Position numbers and translations under genes: made by a program. The notes beneath the pieces were generated by a model. That model saw only the letters and a list, made by a program, of their open reading frames with translations. It was not told the origin of the DNA and ran no database searches. 64,000 bases of DNA from Toxorhynchites rutilus septentrionalis. Taxonomy: Eukaryota; Arthropoda; Insecta; Diptera; Culicidae. Shown here one piece after another: positions 48,653-61,437 of the stretch (positions are counted from its first letter, which is position 1; every line of letters begins with the position of its first letter). Location of the stretch: positions 183,525,983 to 183,589,982 of the forward strand of contig NC_073746.1 in assembly GCF_029784135.1 (NCBI RefSeq). The letters are read 5' to 3'.

Positions 48653-49021
48653 TCCCCAGGCAGCTTGGTTTTGATGGCTATGTTGGGGAAACCGTGCCAA
48701 TCAAAACGGGGTTGATAGAGCGTTTAGATAACTATATTTTCTCTTTCAATCCCATTTCTTCTCTGCCACCGGACTGAACAATCCCATTTATTTTCTGCCA
48801 CCGGACTGAACAGATTCTCCAGGTAGCTTGGTTTTGATGGCTATGTTGGGGAAACCGTGCCAATCAAAACGGGGTTGATAGGGCGTTTAGATAACTATAT
48901 TTTCTCTTTCAATCCCATTTCTTCTCTGCCACCGGACTGAACAGTGGCAATCCCATTTATTTTCTGCCACCGTACTGAACAGTGGCAATCCCATTTATTT
49001 TCTGCCACCGGACTGAACAGA

Positions 49022-49288
49022 GCATCGCATCGCATCGCATCGCATCGCATCGCATCGCATCGCATCGCATCGCATCGCATCGCATCGCATCGCATCGCAT
49101 CGCATCGCATCGCATCGCATCGCATCGCATCGCATCGCATCGCATCGCATCGCATCGCATCCCATCGCATCGCATCGCATCGCATCGCATCGCATCGCAT
49201 CGCATTGCATCGCATCGCATCGCATCGCATCGCATCGCATCGCATCGCATCGCATCGCATCGCATCGCATCGCATCGCATCGCATCGC
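49022..49288 (+). repeat. GCATC array 75, M-to-S
   Basis: About 53 units, CCATC then GCATT. Confidence 0.97.
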
Positions 49289-49523
49289 GGAAATTAAGTT
49301 AGTTGCATTTCAATCCCATTTCTTCTCTGCCACCGGACCACCGGAGAATCCCACTTATTTTCTGCCACCGGACTGAACAGTGGCAATCCCATTTATTTTC
49401 TGCCACCGTACTGAACACTGGCAATCCCATTTATTTTCTGCAACCGGACTGAACAGAGGCAATCCCATTTCTTTTCTGCCATCGGACTGAACAGTGGTTT
49501 ATTAGCCGGTGCCCGCTCGGAAA

Positions 49524-49856
49524 TTAATTTAATAGCAATTGCAATGTGATAAGAAAACAGTTTCTCTCACTCGCTCCCTCAAATACTATGATCTTCTCTC
49601 TAAATCCCATTTCTTCTCTGCCACCGGACAATGCCAGTGGCAATCCCATTTATTTTCAGCTACCGGACTGAACAGAGGCAATCCCATTTCTATGTGATAG
49701 GAAAATAGTTTCTCTCGCTCGCTCGCCTAAATACTATGTTCTTCACTCTCAATCCCATTTCTTCTCAGCCACCGGACTGAACAGTGGGAATCACATTTAT
49801 TTTCTGCCACCGTACTGAACAGTGGCACTGACCTCTCACTCGCTCCCCTAAATACT
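49524..49856 (+). repeat. Core module 22, full
   Basis: 333 bp, CAGTGGGAATCAC. Next core 1,241 bp on. Confidence 0.92.
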
Positions 49857-49943
49857 ATCGCATCGCATCGCATCGCATCGCGTCGAATCGCTTCGCATCG
49901 CTTCGCATCGCATCGCATCGCATCGCATCGCATCGCATCGCAT
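49857..49943 (+). repeat. GCATC array 76, core-to-link, short
   Basis: 17 units, same pattern as array 17. Confidence 0.97.
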
Positions 49944-50312
49944 TCCCCAGGCAGCTTGGTTTTGATGGCTATGTTGGGGAAACCGTGCCAATCAAAACGG
50001 GGTTGATAGAGCGTTTAGATAACTATATTTTCTCTTTCAATCCCATTTCTTCTCTGCCACCGGACTGAACAATCCCATTTATTTTCTGCCACCGGACTGA
50101 ACAGATTCTCCAGGTAGCTTGGTTTTGATGGCTATGTTGGGGAAACCGTGCCAATCAAAACGGGGTTGATAGGGCGTTTAGATAACTATATTTTCTCTTT
50201 CAATCCCATTTCTTCTCTGCCACCGTACTGAACAGTGGCAATCCCATTTATTTTCTGCCACTGTACTGAACAGTGGCAATCCCATTTATTTTCTGCCACC
50301 GGACTGAACAGA

Positions 50313-50529
50313 GCATCGCATCGCATCGCATCGCATCGCATCGCATCGCATCGCATCGCATCGCATCGCATCGCATCGCATCGCATCGCATCCCATCGCA
50401 TCGCATCGCATCGCATCGCATCGCATCGCATCGCATTGCATCGCATCGCATCGCATCGCATCGCATCGCATCGCATCGCATCGCATCGCATCGCATCGCA
50501 TCGCATCGCATCGCATCGCATCGCATCGC
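50313..50529 (+). repeat. GCATC array 77, M-to-S
   Basis: About 43 units, CCATC then GCATT. Preceded by an M block with private CCACTGTACTG near 50260. Confidence 0.97.
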
Positions 50530-50764
50530 GGAAATTAAGTTAGTTGCATTTCAATCCCATTTCTTCTCTGCCACCGGACCACCGGAGAATCCCACTTATT
50601 TTCTGCCACCGGACTGAACAGTGGCAATCCCATTTATTTTCTGCCACCGTACTGAACACTGGCAATCCCATTTATTTTCTGCAACCGGACTGAACAGAGG
50701 CAATCCCATTTCTTTTCTGCCATCGGACTGAACAGTGGTTTATTAGCCGGTGCCCGCTCGGAAA

Positions 50765-51097
50765 TTAATTTAATAGCAATTGCAATGTGATAAGAAAACA
50801 GTTTCTCTCACTCGCTCCCTCAAATACTATGATCTTCTCTCTAAATCCCATTTCTTCTCTGCCACCGGACAATGCCAGTGGCAATCCCATTTATTTTCAG
50901 CTACCGGACTGAACAGAGGCAATCCCATTTCTATGTGATAGGAAAATAGTTTCTCTCGCTCGCTCGCCTAAATACTATGTTCTTCACTCTCAATCCCATT
51001 TCTTCTCAGCCACCGGACTGAACAGTGGGAATCACATTTATTTTCTGCCACCGTACTGAACAGTGGCACTGACCTCTCACTCGCTCCTCTAAATACT
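50765..51097 (+). repeat. Core module 23, full
   Basis: 333 bp, CAGTGGGAATCAC, private CTCGCTCCTCTAAATAC. Last core before the N gap. Confidence 0.92.
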
Positions 51098-51184
51098 ATC
51101 GCATCGCATCGCATCGCATCGCGTCGAATCGCTTCGCATCGCTTCGCATCGCATCGCATCGCATCGCATCGCATCGCATCGCAT
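51098..51184 (+). repeat. GCATC array 78, core-to-link, short
   Basis: 17 units, same pattern as array 17; last array before the gap. Confidence 0.97.
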
Positions 51185-51343
51185 TCCCCAGGCAGCTTGG
51201 TTTTGATGGCTATGTTGGGGAAACCGTGCCAATCAAAACGGGGTTGATAGAGCGTTTAGATAACTATATTTTCTCTTTCAATCCCATTTCTTCTCTGCCA
51301 CCGGACTGAACAATCCCATTTATTTTCTGCCACCGGACTGAAC

Positions 51344-51843
51344 NNNNNNNNNNNNNNNNNNNNNNNNNNNNNNNNNNNNNNNNNNNNNNNNNNNNNNNNN
51401 NNNNNNNNNNNNNNNNNNNNNNNNNNNNNNNNNNNNNNNNNNNNNNNNNNNNNNNNNNNNNNNNNNNNNNNNNNNNNNNNNNNNNNNNNNNNNNNNNNNN
51501 NNNNNNNNNNNNNNNNNNNNNNNNNNNNNNNNNNNNNNNNNNNNNNNNNNNNNNNNNNNNNNNNNNNNNNNNNNNNNNNNNNNNNNNNNNNNNNNNNNNN
51601 NNNNNNNNNNNNNNNNNNNNNNNNNNNNNNNNNNNNNNNNNNNNNNNNNNNNNNNNNNNNNNNNNNNNNNNNNNNNNNNNNNNNNNNNNNNNNNNNNNNN
51701 NNNNNNNNNNNNNNNNNNNNNNNNNNNNNNNNNNNNNNNNNNNNNNNNNNNNNNNNNNNNNNNNNNNNNNNNNNNNNNNNNNNNNNNNNNNNNNNNNNNN
51801 NNNNNNNNNNNNNNNNNNNNNNNNNNNNNNNNNNNNNNNNNNN
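51344..51843. other. Assembly gap, exactly 500 N
   Basis: A run of exactly 500 N, so a nominal scaffold gap rather than a measured length. The left flank stops inside an M unit at ...GGACTGAAC and the right flank resumes inside another M unit at ATCGGACTGAACAGTGG. In the two preceding cycles (48811-49481 and 50102-50722) the same two points are separated by 402 bp plus the M-to-S array, giving 669 and 619 bp. Confidence 0.99.
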
Positions 51844-51886
51844 ATCGGACTGAACAGTGGTTTATTAGCCGGTGCCCGCTCGGAAA

Positions 51887-52219
51887 TTAATTTAATAGCA
51901 ATTGCAATGTGATAAGAAAACAGTTTCTCTCACTCGCTCCCTCAAATACTATGATCTTCTCTCTAAATCCCATTTCTTCTCTGCCACCGGACAATGCCAG
52001 TGGCAATCCCATTTATTTTCAGCTACCGGACTGAACAGAGGCAATCCCATTTCTATGTGATAGGAAAATAGTTTCTCTCGCTCGCTCGCCTAAATACTAT
52101 GTTCTTCACTCTCAATCCCATTTCTTCTCAGCCACCGGACTGAACAGTGGCAATCACATTTATTTTCTGCCACCGTACTGAACAGTGGCACTGACCTCTC
52201 ACTCGCTCCCCTAAATACT
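51887..52219 (+). repeat. Core module 24, full
   Basis: 333 bp, first core after the gap. Next core 1,338 bp on; that cycle lacks one 38-bp M unit near 52675. Confidence 0.92.
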
Positions 52220-52411
52220 ATCGCATCGCATCGCATCGCATCGCGTCGCATCGCATCGCATCGCGTCCCATCGCATCGCATCGCATCGCATCGCATCGCA
52301 TCGCATCGCATCGCATCGCATCACATCGCATCGCATCGCATCGCATCGCTTCGCATCGCATCGCATCGCATCGCATCGCATCGCATCGCATCGCATCGCA
52401 TCGCATCGCAT
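52220..52411 (+). repeat. GCATC array 79, core-to-link
   Basis: About 38 units, standard signature; longest core-linked array. Confidence 0.97.
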
Positions 52412-52742
52412 TCCCCAGGCAGCTTGGTTTTGATGGCTATGTTGGGGAAACCGTGCCAATCAAAACGGGGTTGATAGAGCGTTTAGATAACTATATTTTC
52501 TCTTTCAATCCCATTTCTTCTCTGCCACCGGACTGAACAATCCCATTTATTTTCTGCCACCGGACTGAACAGATTCTCCAGGTAGCTTGGTTTTGATGGC
52601 TATGTTGGGGAAACCGTGCCAATCAAAACGGGGTTGATAGGGCGTTTAGATAACTATATTTTCTCTTTCAATCCCATTTATTTTCTGCCACCGTACTGAA
52701 CAGTGGCAATCCCATTTATTTTCTGCCACCGGACTGAACAGA

Positions 52743-52989
52743 GCATCGCATCGCATCGCATCGCATCGCATCGCATCGCATCGCATCGCATCGCATCGCA
52801 TCGCATCGCATCGCATCGCATCGCATCGCATCGCATCGCATCGCATCGCATCGCATCCCATCGCATCGCATCGCATCGCATCGCATCGCATCGCATCGCA
52901 TCGCATCGCATCGCATCGCATCGCATCGCATCGCATCGCATCGCATCGCATCGCATCGCATCGCATCGCATCGCATCGCATCGCATCGC
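52743..52989 (+). repeat. GCATC array 80, M-to-S
   Basis: About 49 units, CCATC near 52858. Its M block has two units instead of three. Confidence 0.97.
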
Positions 52990-53224
52990 GGAAATTAAGT
53001 TAGTTGCATTTCAATCCCATTTCTTCTCTGCCACCGGACCACCGGAGAATCCCACTTATTTTCTGCCACCGGACTGAACAGTGGCAATCCCATTTATTTT
53101 CTGCCACCGTACTGAACACTGGCAATCCCATTTATTTTCTGCAACCGGACTGAACAGAGGCAATCCCATTTCTTTTCTGCCATCGGACTGAACAGTGGTT
53201 TATTAGCCGGTGCCCGCTCGGAAA

Positions 53225-53557
53225 TTAATTTAATAGCAATTGCAATGTGATAAGAAAACAGTTTCTCTCACTCGCTCCCTCAAATACTATGATCTTCTCT
53301 CTAAATCCCATTTCTTCTCTGCCACCGGACAATGCCAGTGGCAATCCCATTTATTTTCAGCTACCGGACTGAACAGAGGCAATCCCATTTCTATGTGATA
53401 GGAAAATAGTTTCTCTCGCTCGCTCGCCTAAATACTATGTTCTTCACTCTCAATCCCATTTCTTCTCAGCCACCGGACTGAACAGTGGCAATCACATTTA
53501 TTTTCTGCCACCGTACTGAACAGTGGCACTGACCTCTCACTCGCTCCCCTAAATACT
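53225..53557 (+). repeat. Core module 25, full
   Basis: 333 bp, consensus. Confidence 0.92.
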
Positions 53558-53724
53558 ATCGCATCGCATCGCATCGCATCGCGTCGCATCGCATCGCATC
53601 GCGTCCCATCGCATCGCATCGCATCGCATCGCATCGCATCGCATCGCATCGCATCACATCGCATCGCATCGCATCGCATCGTTTCGCATCGCATCGCATC
53701 GCATCGCATCGCATCGCATCGCAT
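53558..53724 (+). repeat. GCATC array 81, core-to-link
   Basis: About 33 units, signature with GTTTC in place of GCTTC. Confidence 0.97.
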
Positions 53725-54099
53725 TCCCCAGGCAGCTTGGTTTTGATGGCTATGTTGGGGAAACCGTGCCAATCAAAACGGGGTTGATAGAGCGTTTAGA
53801 TAACTATATTTTCTCTTTCAATCCCATTTCTTCTCTGCCACCGGACTGAACAGTGGCAATCCCATTTATTTTCTGCCACCGGACTGAACAGATTCTCCAG
53901 GTAGCTTGGTTTTGATGGCTATGTTGGGGAAACCGTGCCAATCAAAACGGGGTTGATAGGGCGTTTAGATAACTATATTTTCTCTTTCAATCCCATTTCT
54001 TCTCTGCCACCGGACTGAACAGTGGCAATCCCATTTATTTTCTGCCACCGTACTGAACAGTGGCAATCCCATTTATTTTCTGCCACCGGACTGAACAGA

Positions 54100-54493
54100 G
54101 CATCGCATCGCATCGCATCGCATCGCATCGCATCGCATCGCATCGCATCGCATCGCATCGCATCGCATCGCATCGCATCGCATCGCATCGCATCGCATCG
54201 CATCGCATCCCATCGCATCGCATCGCATCGCATCGCATCGCATCGCATCGCATCGCATCGCATCGCATCGCATCGCATCGCATCGCATCGCATCGCATCG
54301 CATCGCATCGCATCGCATCGCATCGCATCGCATCGCATCGCATCGCATCGCATCGCATCGCATCGCATCGCATCGCATCGCATCGCATCGCATCGCATCG
54401 CATCGCATCGCATCGCATCGCATCGCATCGCATCGCATCGCATCGCATCGCATCGCATCGCATCGCATCGCATCGCATCGCATCGCATCGCAT
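54100..54493 (+). repeat. GCATC array 82, M-to-link
   Basis: About 78 units, CCATC near 54210. Confidence 0.97.
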
Positions 54494-54778
54494 TCCCCAG
54501 GCAGCTTGGTTTTGATGGCTATGTTGGGGAAACCGTGCCAATCAAAACGGGGTTGATAGGGCGTTTAGATAACTATATTTTCTCTTTCAATCCCATTTCT
54601 TCTCTGCCACCGGACCACCGGAGAATCCCATTTATTTTCTGCCACCGGACTGAATAGAGGCAATCCCATTTCTTTTCTGCCATCGGACTGAACAGTGGAA
54701 ATCCCATTTCTTCTCTACCACCGGACTGAACAGTGGCAATCCCATTTATTTTCTGCCACCGGACTGAACAGTGGCAAT

Positions 54779-54990
54779 CCCATTTATTTTCAGCTACCGG
54801 ACTGAACAGAGGCAATCCCATTTCTATGTGATAGGAAAATAGTTTCTCTCGCTCGCTCGCCTAAATACTATGTTCTTCACTCTCAATCCCATTTCTTCTC
54901 AGCCACCGGACTGAACAGTGGCAATCACATTTATTTTCTGCCACCGTACTGAACAGTGGCACTGACCTCTCACTCGCTCCCCTAAATACT
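54779..54990 (+). repeat. Half-core d
   Basis: 212 bp, with the GACTGAATAGAGG M variant upstream, as for half-cores a and b. Confidence 0.88.
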
Positions 54991-55162
54991 ATCGCATCGC
55001 ATCGCATCGCATCGCGTCGCATCGCATCGCATCGCATCGCATCGCATCGTATCGCGTCGCATCGCATCGCATCGCATCGCATCGCATCGCATCGCATCCC
55101 ATCGCATCGCATCGCATCGCATCGCATCGCATCGCATCGCATCGTATCGCATCAAATCGCAT
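54991..55162 (+). repeat. GCATC array 83, half-core-to-link
   Basis: About 34 units, half-core signature, same length as array 21. Confidence 0.97.
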
Positions 55163-55995
55163 TCCCCAGGCAGCTTGGTTTTGATGGCTATGTTGGGGAA
55201 ACCGTGCCAATCAAAACGGGGTTGATAGAGCGTTTAGATAACTATATTTTCTCTTTCAATCCCATTTCTTCTCTGCCACCGGACTGAACAATCCCATTTA
55301 TTTTCTGCCACCGGACTGAACAGAGCATCGCATCGCATCGCATTGCATTCTCCAGGTAGCTTGGTTTTGATGGCTATGTTGGGGAAACCGTGCCAATCAA
55401 AACGGGGTTGATAGAGCGTTTAGATAACTATATTTTCTCTTTCAATCCCATTTCTTCTCTGCCACCGGACTGAACAATCCCATTTATTTTCTGCCACCGG
55501 ACTGAACAGAGCATCGCATCGCATCGCATTGCCTTCTCCAGGTAGCTTGGTTTTGATGGCTATGTTGGGGAAACCGTGCCAATCAAAACGGGGTTGATAG
55601 GGCGTTTAGATAACTATATTTTCTCTTTCAATCCCATTTCTTCTCTTCCACCGGACCACCGGAGAATCCCATTTATTTTCTGCCACCGGACTGAACAGAG
55701 GCAATCCCATTTCTTTTCTGCCATCGGACTGAACAGTGGTTTATTAGCCGGTGCCCGCTCGGAAATTAAGTTAGTTGCATTTCAATCCCATTTCTTCTCT
55801 GCCACCGGACCACCGGAGAATCCCACTTATTTTCTGCCACCGGACAGAACAGTGGCAATCCCATTTATTTTCTGCCACCGTACTGAACACTGGCAATCCC
55901 ATTTATTTTCTGCAACCGGACTGAACAGAGGCAATCCCATTTCTTTTCTGCCATCGGACTGAACAGTGGTTTATTAGCCGGTGCCCGCTCGGAAA

Positions 55996-56328
55996 TTAAT
56001 TTAATAGCAATTGCAATGTGATAAGAAAACAGTTTCTCTCACTCGCTCCCTCAAATACTATGATCTTCTCTCTAAATCCCATTTCTTCTCTGCCACCGGA
56101 CAATGCCAGTGGCAATCCCATTTATTTTCAGCTACCGGACTGAACAGAGGCAATCCCATTTCTATGTGATAGGAAAATAGTTTCTCTCGCTCGCTCGCCT
56201 AAATACTATGTTCTTCACTCTCAATCCCATTTCTTCTCAGCCACCGGACTGAACAGTGGCAATCACATTTATTTTCTGCCACCGTACTGAACAGTGGCAC
56301 TGACCTCTCACTCGCTCCCCTAAATACT
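55996..56328 (+). repeat. Core module 26, full
   Basis: 333 bp. Followed by a short array that lacks ACATC and GCTTC. Confidence 0.92.
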
Positions 56329-56415
56329 ATCGCATCGCATCGCGTCGCATCGCATCGCATCGCGTCCCATCGCATCGCATCGCATCGCATCGCATCGCAT
56401 CGCATCGCATCGCAT
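56329..56415 (+). repeat. GCATC array 84, core-to-link, short
   Basis: 17 units, GCGTC and GCGTC-CCATC only. Confidence 0.97.
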
Positions 56416-56583
56416 TCCCCAGGCAGCTTGGTTTTGATGGCTATGTTGGGGAAACCGTGCCAATCAAAACGGGGTTGTTAGGGCGTTTAGATAACTATAT
56501 TTTCTCTTTCAATTCCATTTATTTTCTGCCACCGGACTGAACAGTCGCAATCCCATTTTTTTTCTGCCACCGGACTGAACAGA

Positions 56584-56657
56584 GCATCGCATAGCATCGC
56601 ATCGCATCGCATCGCATCACATCGCATCGCATCGCATCGTATCGCATCAAATCGCAT
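56584..56657 (+). repeat. GCATC array 85, chimeric
   Basis: About 14 units. GCATA entry, ACATC inside, and the GTATC-GCATC-AAATC end of half-core arrays. Preceded by M unit CAGTCGCAATCCC with an extended T run. Confidence 0.96.
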
Positions 56658-56863
56658 TCCCCAGGCAGCTTGGTTTTGATGAATATGTTGGGGAAACCGT
56701 GCCAATCAAAACGGGGTTGATAGGGCGTTTAGATAACTATATTTTCTCTTTCAATCCCATTTCTTCTCTGCCACCGGACTGAACAGTGGCAATCCCATTT
56801 ATTTTCTGCCACCGTACTGAACAGTGGCAATCCCATTTATTTTCTGCCACCGGACTGAACAGA

Positions 56864-57072
56864 GCATCGCATCGCATCGCATCGCATCGCATCGCATCGC
56901 ATCGCATCGCATCGCATCGCATCGCATCGCATTGCATCGCATCGCATCGCATCGCATCGCATCGCATCGCATCCCATCGCATCGCATCGCATCGCATCGC
57001 ATCGCATCGCATCGCATCGCATCGCATCGCATCGCATCGCATCGCTTCGCATCGCATCGCATCGCATCGCAT
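56864..57072 (+). repeat. GCATC array 86, M-to-link
   Basis: About 41 units, GCATT near 56933 before CCATC near 56973, GCTTC near 57046. Confidence 0.97.
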
Positions 57073-57354
57073 TCCCCAGGCAGCTTGGTTTTGATGGCTA
57101 TGTTGGGGAAACCGTGCCAATCAAAACGGGGTTGTTAGGGCGTTTAGATAACTATATTTTCTCTTTCAATCCCATTTCTTCTCTGCCACCGGACTGAACA
57201 GTGGCAATCCCATTTATTTTCTGCCACCGGACTGAACAGAGGCAATCCCATTTCTTTTCTGCCATCGGACTGAACAGTGGAAATCCCATTTCTTCTCTAC
57301 CACCGGACTGAACAGTGGCAATCCCATTCATTTTCTGCCACCGGACTGAACAGA

Positions 57355-57748
57355 GCATCGCATAGCATCGCATCGCATCGCATCGCATCGCATCGCATCG
57401 CATCGCATCGCATCGCATCGCATCGCATCGCATCGCATCGCAACGCATCGCATCGCATCGCATCGCATCGCATCGCATCGCATCGCATCGCATCGCATCG
57501 CATCGCATCGCATCGCATCGCATCGCATCGCATCGCATCGCATCGCATCGCATCGCATCGCATCGCATCGCATCGCATCGCATCGCATCGCATCGCATCG
57601 CATCGCATCGCATCGCATCGCATCGCATCGCATCGCATCGCATCGCATCGCAACGCATCGCATCGCATCGCATCGCATCGCATCGCATCGCATCGAATCG
57701 CATCGCATCGAATCGCATCGCATCGAATCGCATCGCATCGCATCGCAT
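57355..57748 (+). repeat. GCATC array 87, GCATA-entry
   Basis: About 78 units, GCAAC near 57442 and 57652, GAATC three times. Confidence 0.97.
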
Positions 57749-57954
57749 TCCCCAGGCAGCTTGGTTTTGATGGCTATGTTGGGGAAACCGTGCCAATCAA
57801 AACGGGGTTGATAGGGCGTTTAGATAACTATATTTTCTCTTTCAATCCCATTTCTTCTCTGCCACCGGACTGAACAGTGGCAATCCCATTTATTTTCTGC
57901 CACCGTACTGAACAGTGGCAATCCCATTTATTTTCTGCCACCGGACTGAACAGA

Positions 57955-58228
57955 GCATCGCATCGCATCGCATCGCATCGCATCGCATCGCATCGCATCG
58001 CATCGCATCGCATCGCATCGCATCGCATCGCATCGCATCGCATCGCATCGCATCGCATCGCATCGCATCGCATCGCATCGCATCGCATCGCATCGCATCG
58101 CATCGCATCGCATCGCATCGCATCGCATCGCATCGCATCGCATCGCATCGCATCGCATCGCATCGCATCGCATCGCATCGCATCGCATCGCAATGCATCG
58201 CTTCGCATCGCATCGCATCGCATCGCAT
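57955..58228 (+). repeat. GCATC array 88, M-to-link
   Basis: About 54 units, pure until private GCAAT near 58192, then GCTTC. Confidence 0.97.
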
Positions 58229-58510
58229 TCCCCAGGCAGCTTGGTTTTGATGGCTATGTTGGGGAAACCGTGCCAATCAAAACGGGGTTGTTAGGGCGTT
58301 TAGATAACTATATTTTCTCTTTCAATCCCATTTCTTCTCTGCCACCGGACTGAACAGTGGCAATCCCATTTATTTTCTGCCACCGGACTGAACAGAGGCA
58401 ATCCCATTTCTTTTCTGCCATCGGACTGAACAGTGGAAATCCCATTTCTTCTCTACCACCGGACTGAACAGTGGCAATCCCATTCATTTTCTGCCACCGG
58501 ACTGAACAGA

Positions 58511-58694
58511 GCATCGCATAGCATCGCATCGCATCGCATCGCATCGCATCGCATCGCATCGCATCGCATCGCATCGCATCGCATCGCATCGCATCGCATC
58601 GCATCGAATCGCATCGCATCGCATCGCATCGCATCGCATCGCATCGCATCGCATCGCATCGCATCGCATCGAATCGCATCGCATCACATCGCAT
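58511..58694 (+). repeat. GCATC array 89, GCATA-entry
   Basis: About 36 units, GAATC near 58607 and 58672, ACATC near the end. Confidence 0.97.
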
Positions 58695-58976
58695 TCCCCA
58701 GGCAGCTTGGTTTTGATGGCTATGTTGGGGAAACCGTGCCAATCAAAACGGGGTTGTTAGGGCGTTTAGATAACTATATTTTCTCTTTCAATCCCATTTC
58801 TTCTCTGCCACCGGACTGAACAGTGGCAATCCCATTTATTTTCTGCCACCGGACTGAACAGAGGCAATCCCATTTCTTTTCTGCCATCGGACTGAACAGT
58901 GGAAATCCCATTTCTCCTCTACCACCGGACTGAACAGTGGCAATCCCATTCATTTTCTGCCACCGGACTGAACAGA

Positions 58977-59085
58977 GCATCGCATAGCATCGCATCGCAT
59001 CGCATCGCATCGCATCGCATCGCATCGCATCGCATCGCATCGCATCGCATCGCATCGCATCGCATCGCATCGCATCGCATCGCAT
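58977..59085 (+). repeat. GCATC array 90, GCATA-entry
   Basis: About 21 units, pure after GCATA. Confidence 0.97.
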
Positions 59086-59295
59086 TCCCCAGGCAGCTTG
59101 GTTTTGATGGCTATGTTGGGGAAACCGTGCCAATCAAAACGGGGTTGATAGGGCGTTTAGATAACTATATTTTCTCTTTCAATCCCATTTCTTCTCTGCC
59201 ACCGGACCATATTTTCTCTTTCAATCCCATTTATTTTCTGCCACCGGACTGAACAGTCGCAATCCCATTTTTTTTCTGCCACCGGACTGAACAGA

Positions 59296-59334
59296 GCATC
59301 GCATAGCATCGCATCGCATCGCATCGCATCGCAT
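59296..59334 (+). repeat. GCATC array 91, GCATA-entry, 39 bp
   Basis: About 7 units, the shortest variable array. Confidence 0.96.
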
Positions 59335-59444
59335 TCCCCAGGCAGCTTGGTTTTGATGGCTATGTTGGGGAAACCGTGCCAATCAAAACGGGGTTGTTAG
59401 GGCGTTTAGATAACTATATTGTCTCTTTCAATCCCATTTATTTT

Positions 59445-59679
59445 CGCATCGCATCGCATCGCATCGCATCGCATCGCATCGCATCGCATCGCATCGCATC
59501 GCTTCGCATCGCATCGCATCGCATCGCATCGCATCGCATCGCATCGCATCGCATCGCATCGCATCGCATCGCATCGCATCGCATCGCATCGCATCGCATC
59601 GCATCGCATCGCATCGCATCGCATCACATCGCATCGCATCGCATCGCTTCGCATCGCATCGCATCGCATCGCATCGCAT
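59445..59679 (+). repeat. GCATC array 92, atypical entry
   Basis: About 46 units beginning inside a truncated M unit (CATTTATTTTCGCATC). GCTTC near 59493 and 59648, ACATC near 59625. Confidence 0.96.
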
Positions 59680-60281
59680 TCCCCAGGCAGCTTGGTTTTG
59701 ATGGCTATGTTGGGGAAACCGTGCCAATCAAAACGGGGTTGATAGAGCGTTTAGATAACTATATTTTCTCTTTCAATCCCATTTCTTCTCTGCCACCGGA
59801 CTGAACAGTGGCAATCCCATTTATTTTCTGCCACCGGACTGAACAGAGCATCGCATCGCATCGCATTGCATTCTCCAGGTAGCTTGGTTTTGATGGCTAT
59901 GTTGGGGAAACCGTGCCAATCAAAACGGGGTTGATAGGGCGTTTAGATAACTATATTTTCTCTTTCAATCCCATTTCTTCTCTTCCACCGGACCACCGGA
60001 GAATCCCATTTATTTTCTGCCACCGGACTGAACAGAGGCAATCCCATTTCTTTTCTGCCATCGGACTGAACAGATTCTCCAGGTAGCTTGGTTTTGATGG
60101 CTATGTTGGGGAAACCGTGCCAATCAAAACGGGGTTGATAGGGCGTTTAGATAACTATATTTTCTCTTTCAATCCCATTTCTTCTCTGCCACCGGACTGA
60201 ACAGTGGCAATCCCATTTATTTTCTGCCACCGTACTGAACAGTGGCAATCCCATTTATTTTCTGCCACCGGACTGAACAGA

Positions 60282-60423
60282 GCATCGCATCGCATCGCAT
60301 CGCATCGCATCGCATCGCATCGCATCGCATCGCATCGCATCGCATCGCATCGCATCCCATCGCATCGCATCGCATCGCATCGCATCGCATCGCATCGCAT
60401 CGCATCGCATCGCATCGCATCGC
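60282..60423 (+). repeat. GCATC array 93, M-to-S
   Basis: About 28 units, CCATC near 60357. Confidence 0.97.
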
Positions 60424-60658
60424 GGAAATTAAGTTAGTTGCATTTCAATCCCATTTCTTCTCTGCCACCGGACCACCGGAGAATCCCACTTATTTTCTGC
60501 CACCGGACTGAACAGTGGCAATCCCATTTATTTTCTGCCACCGTACTGAACACTGGCAATCCCATTTATTTTCTGCAACCGGACTGAACAGAGGCAATCC
60601 CATTTCTTTTCTGCCATCGGACTGAACAGTGGTTTATTAGCCGGTGCCCGCTCGGAAA

Positions 60659-60928
60659 TTAATTTAATAGCAATTGCAATGTGATAAGAAAACAGTTTCT
60701 CTCACTCGCTCCCTCAAATACTATGATCTTCTCTCTAAATCCCATTTCTTCTCTGCCACCGGACAATGCCAGTGGCAATCCCATTTATTTTCAGCTACCG
60801 GACTGAACAGAGGCAATCCCATTTCTATGTGATAGGAAAATAGTTTCTCTCGCTCGCTCGCCTAAATACTATGTTCTGCCACCGTACTGAACAGTGGCAC
60901 TGACCTCTCACTCGCTCCCCTAAATACT
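60659..60928 (+). repeat. Core module 27, internal 63-bp deletion
   Basis: 270 bp. ACTATGTTCTGCCACCGTAC joins the second internal stretch directly to the last M unit, removing 63 bp. Confidence 0.9.
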
Positions 60929-61060
60929 ATCGCATCGCATCGCATCGCATCGCGTCCCATCGCATCGCATCGCATCGCATCGCATCGCATCACATCGCAT
61001 CGCATCGCATCGCATCGCTTCGCATCGCATCGCATCGCATCGCATCGCATCGCATCGCAT
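60929..61060 (+). repeat. GCATC array 94, core-to-link
   Basis: About 26 units, GCGTC-CCATC, ACATC, GCTTC; lacks the first GCGTC. Confidence 0.97.
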
Positions 61061-61353
61061 TCCCCAGGCAGCTTGGTTTTGATGGCTATGTTGGGGAAAC
61101 CGTGCCAATCAAAACGGGGTTGATAGAGCGTTTAGATAACTATATTTTCTCTTTCAATCCCATTTCTTCTCTGCCACCGGACTGAACAATCCCATTTATT
61201 TTCTGCCACCGGACTGAACAGATTCTCCAGGTAGCTTGGTTTTGATGGCTATGTTGGGGAAACCGTGCCAATCAAAACGGGGTTGATAGGGCGTTCTACC
61301 ACCGGACTGAACAGTGGCAATCCCATTCATTTTCTGCCACCGGACTGAACAGA

Positions 61354-61437
61354 GCATCGCATAGCATCGCATCGCATCGCATCGCATCGCATCGCATCGC
61401 ATCGCATCGCATCGCATCGCATCGCATCGCATCGCAT
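61354..61437 (+). repeat. GCATC array 95, GCATA-entry
   Basis: About 16 units, pure after GCATA. Confidence 0.97.

Noticed and set aside
56470..56490. TTAGGG within the TTGTTAGGGCG link variant, as a telomere repeat
   Set aside because: Single isolated hexamers produced by a substitution in TTGATAGGG; there is no tandem run.
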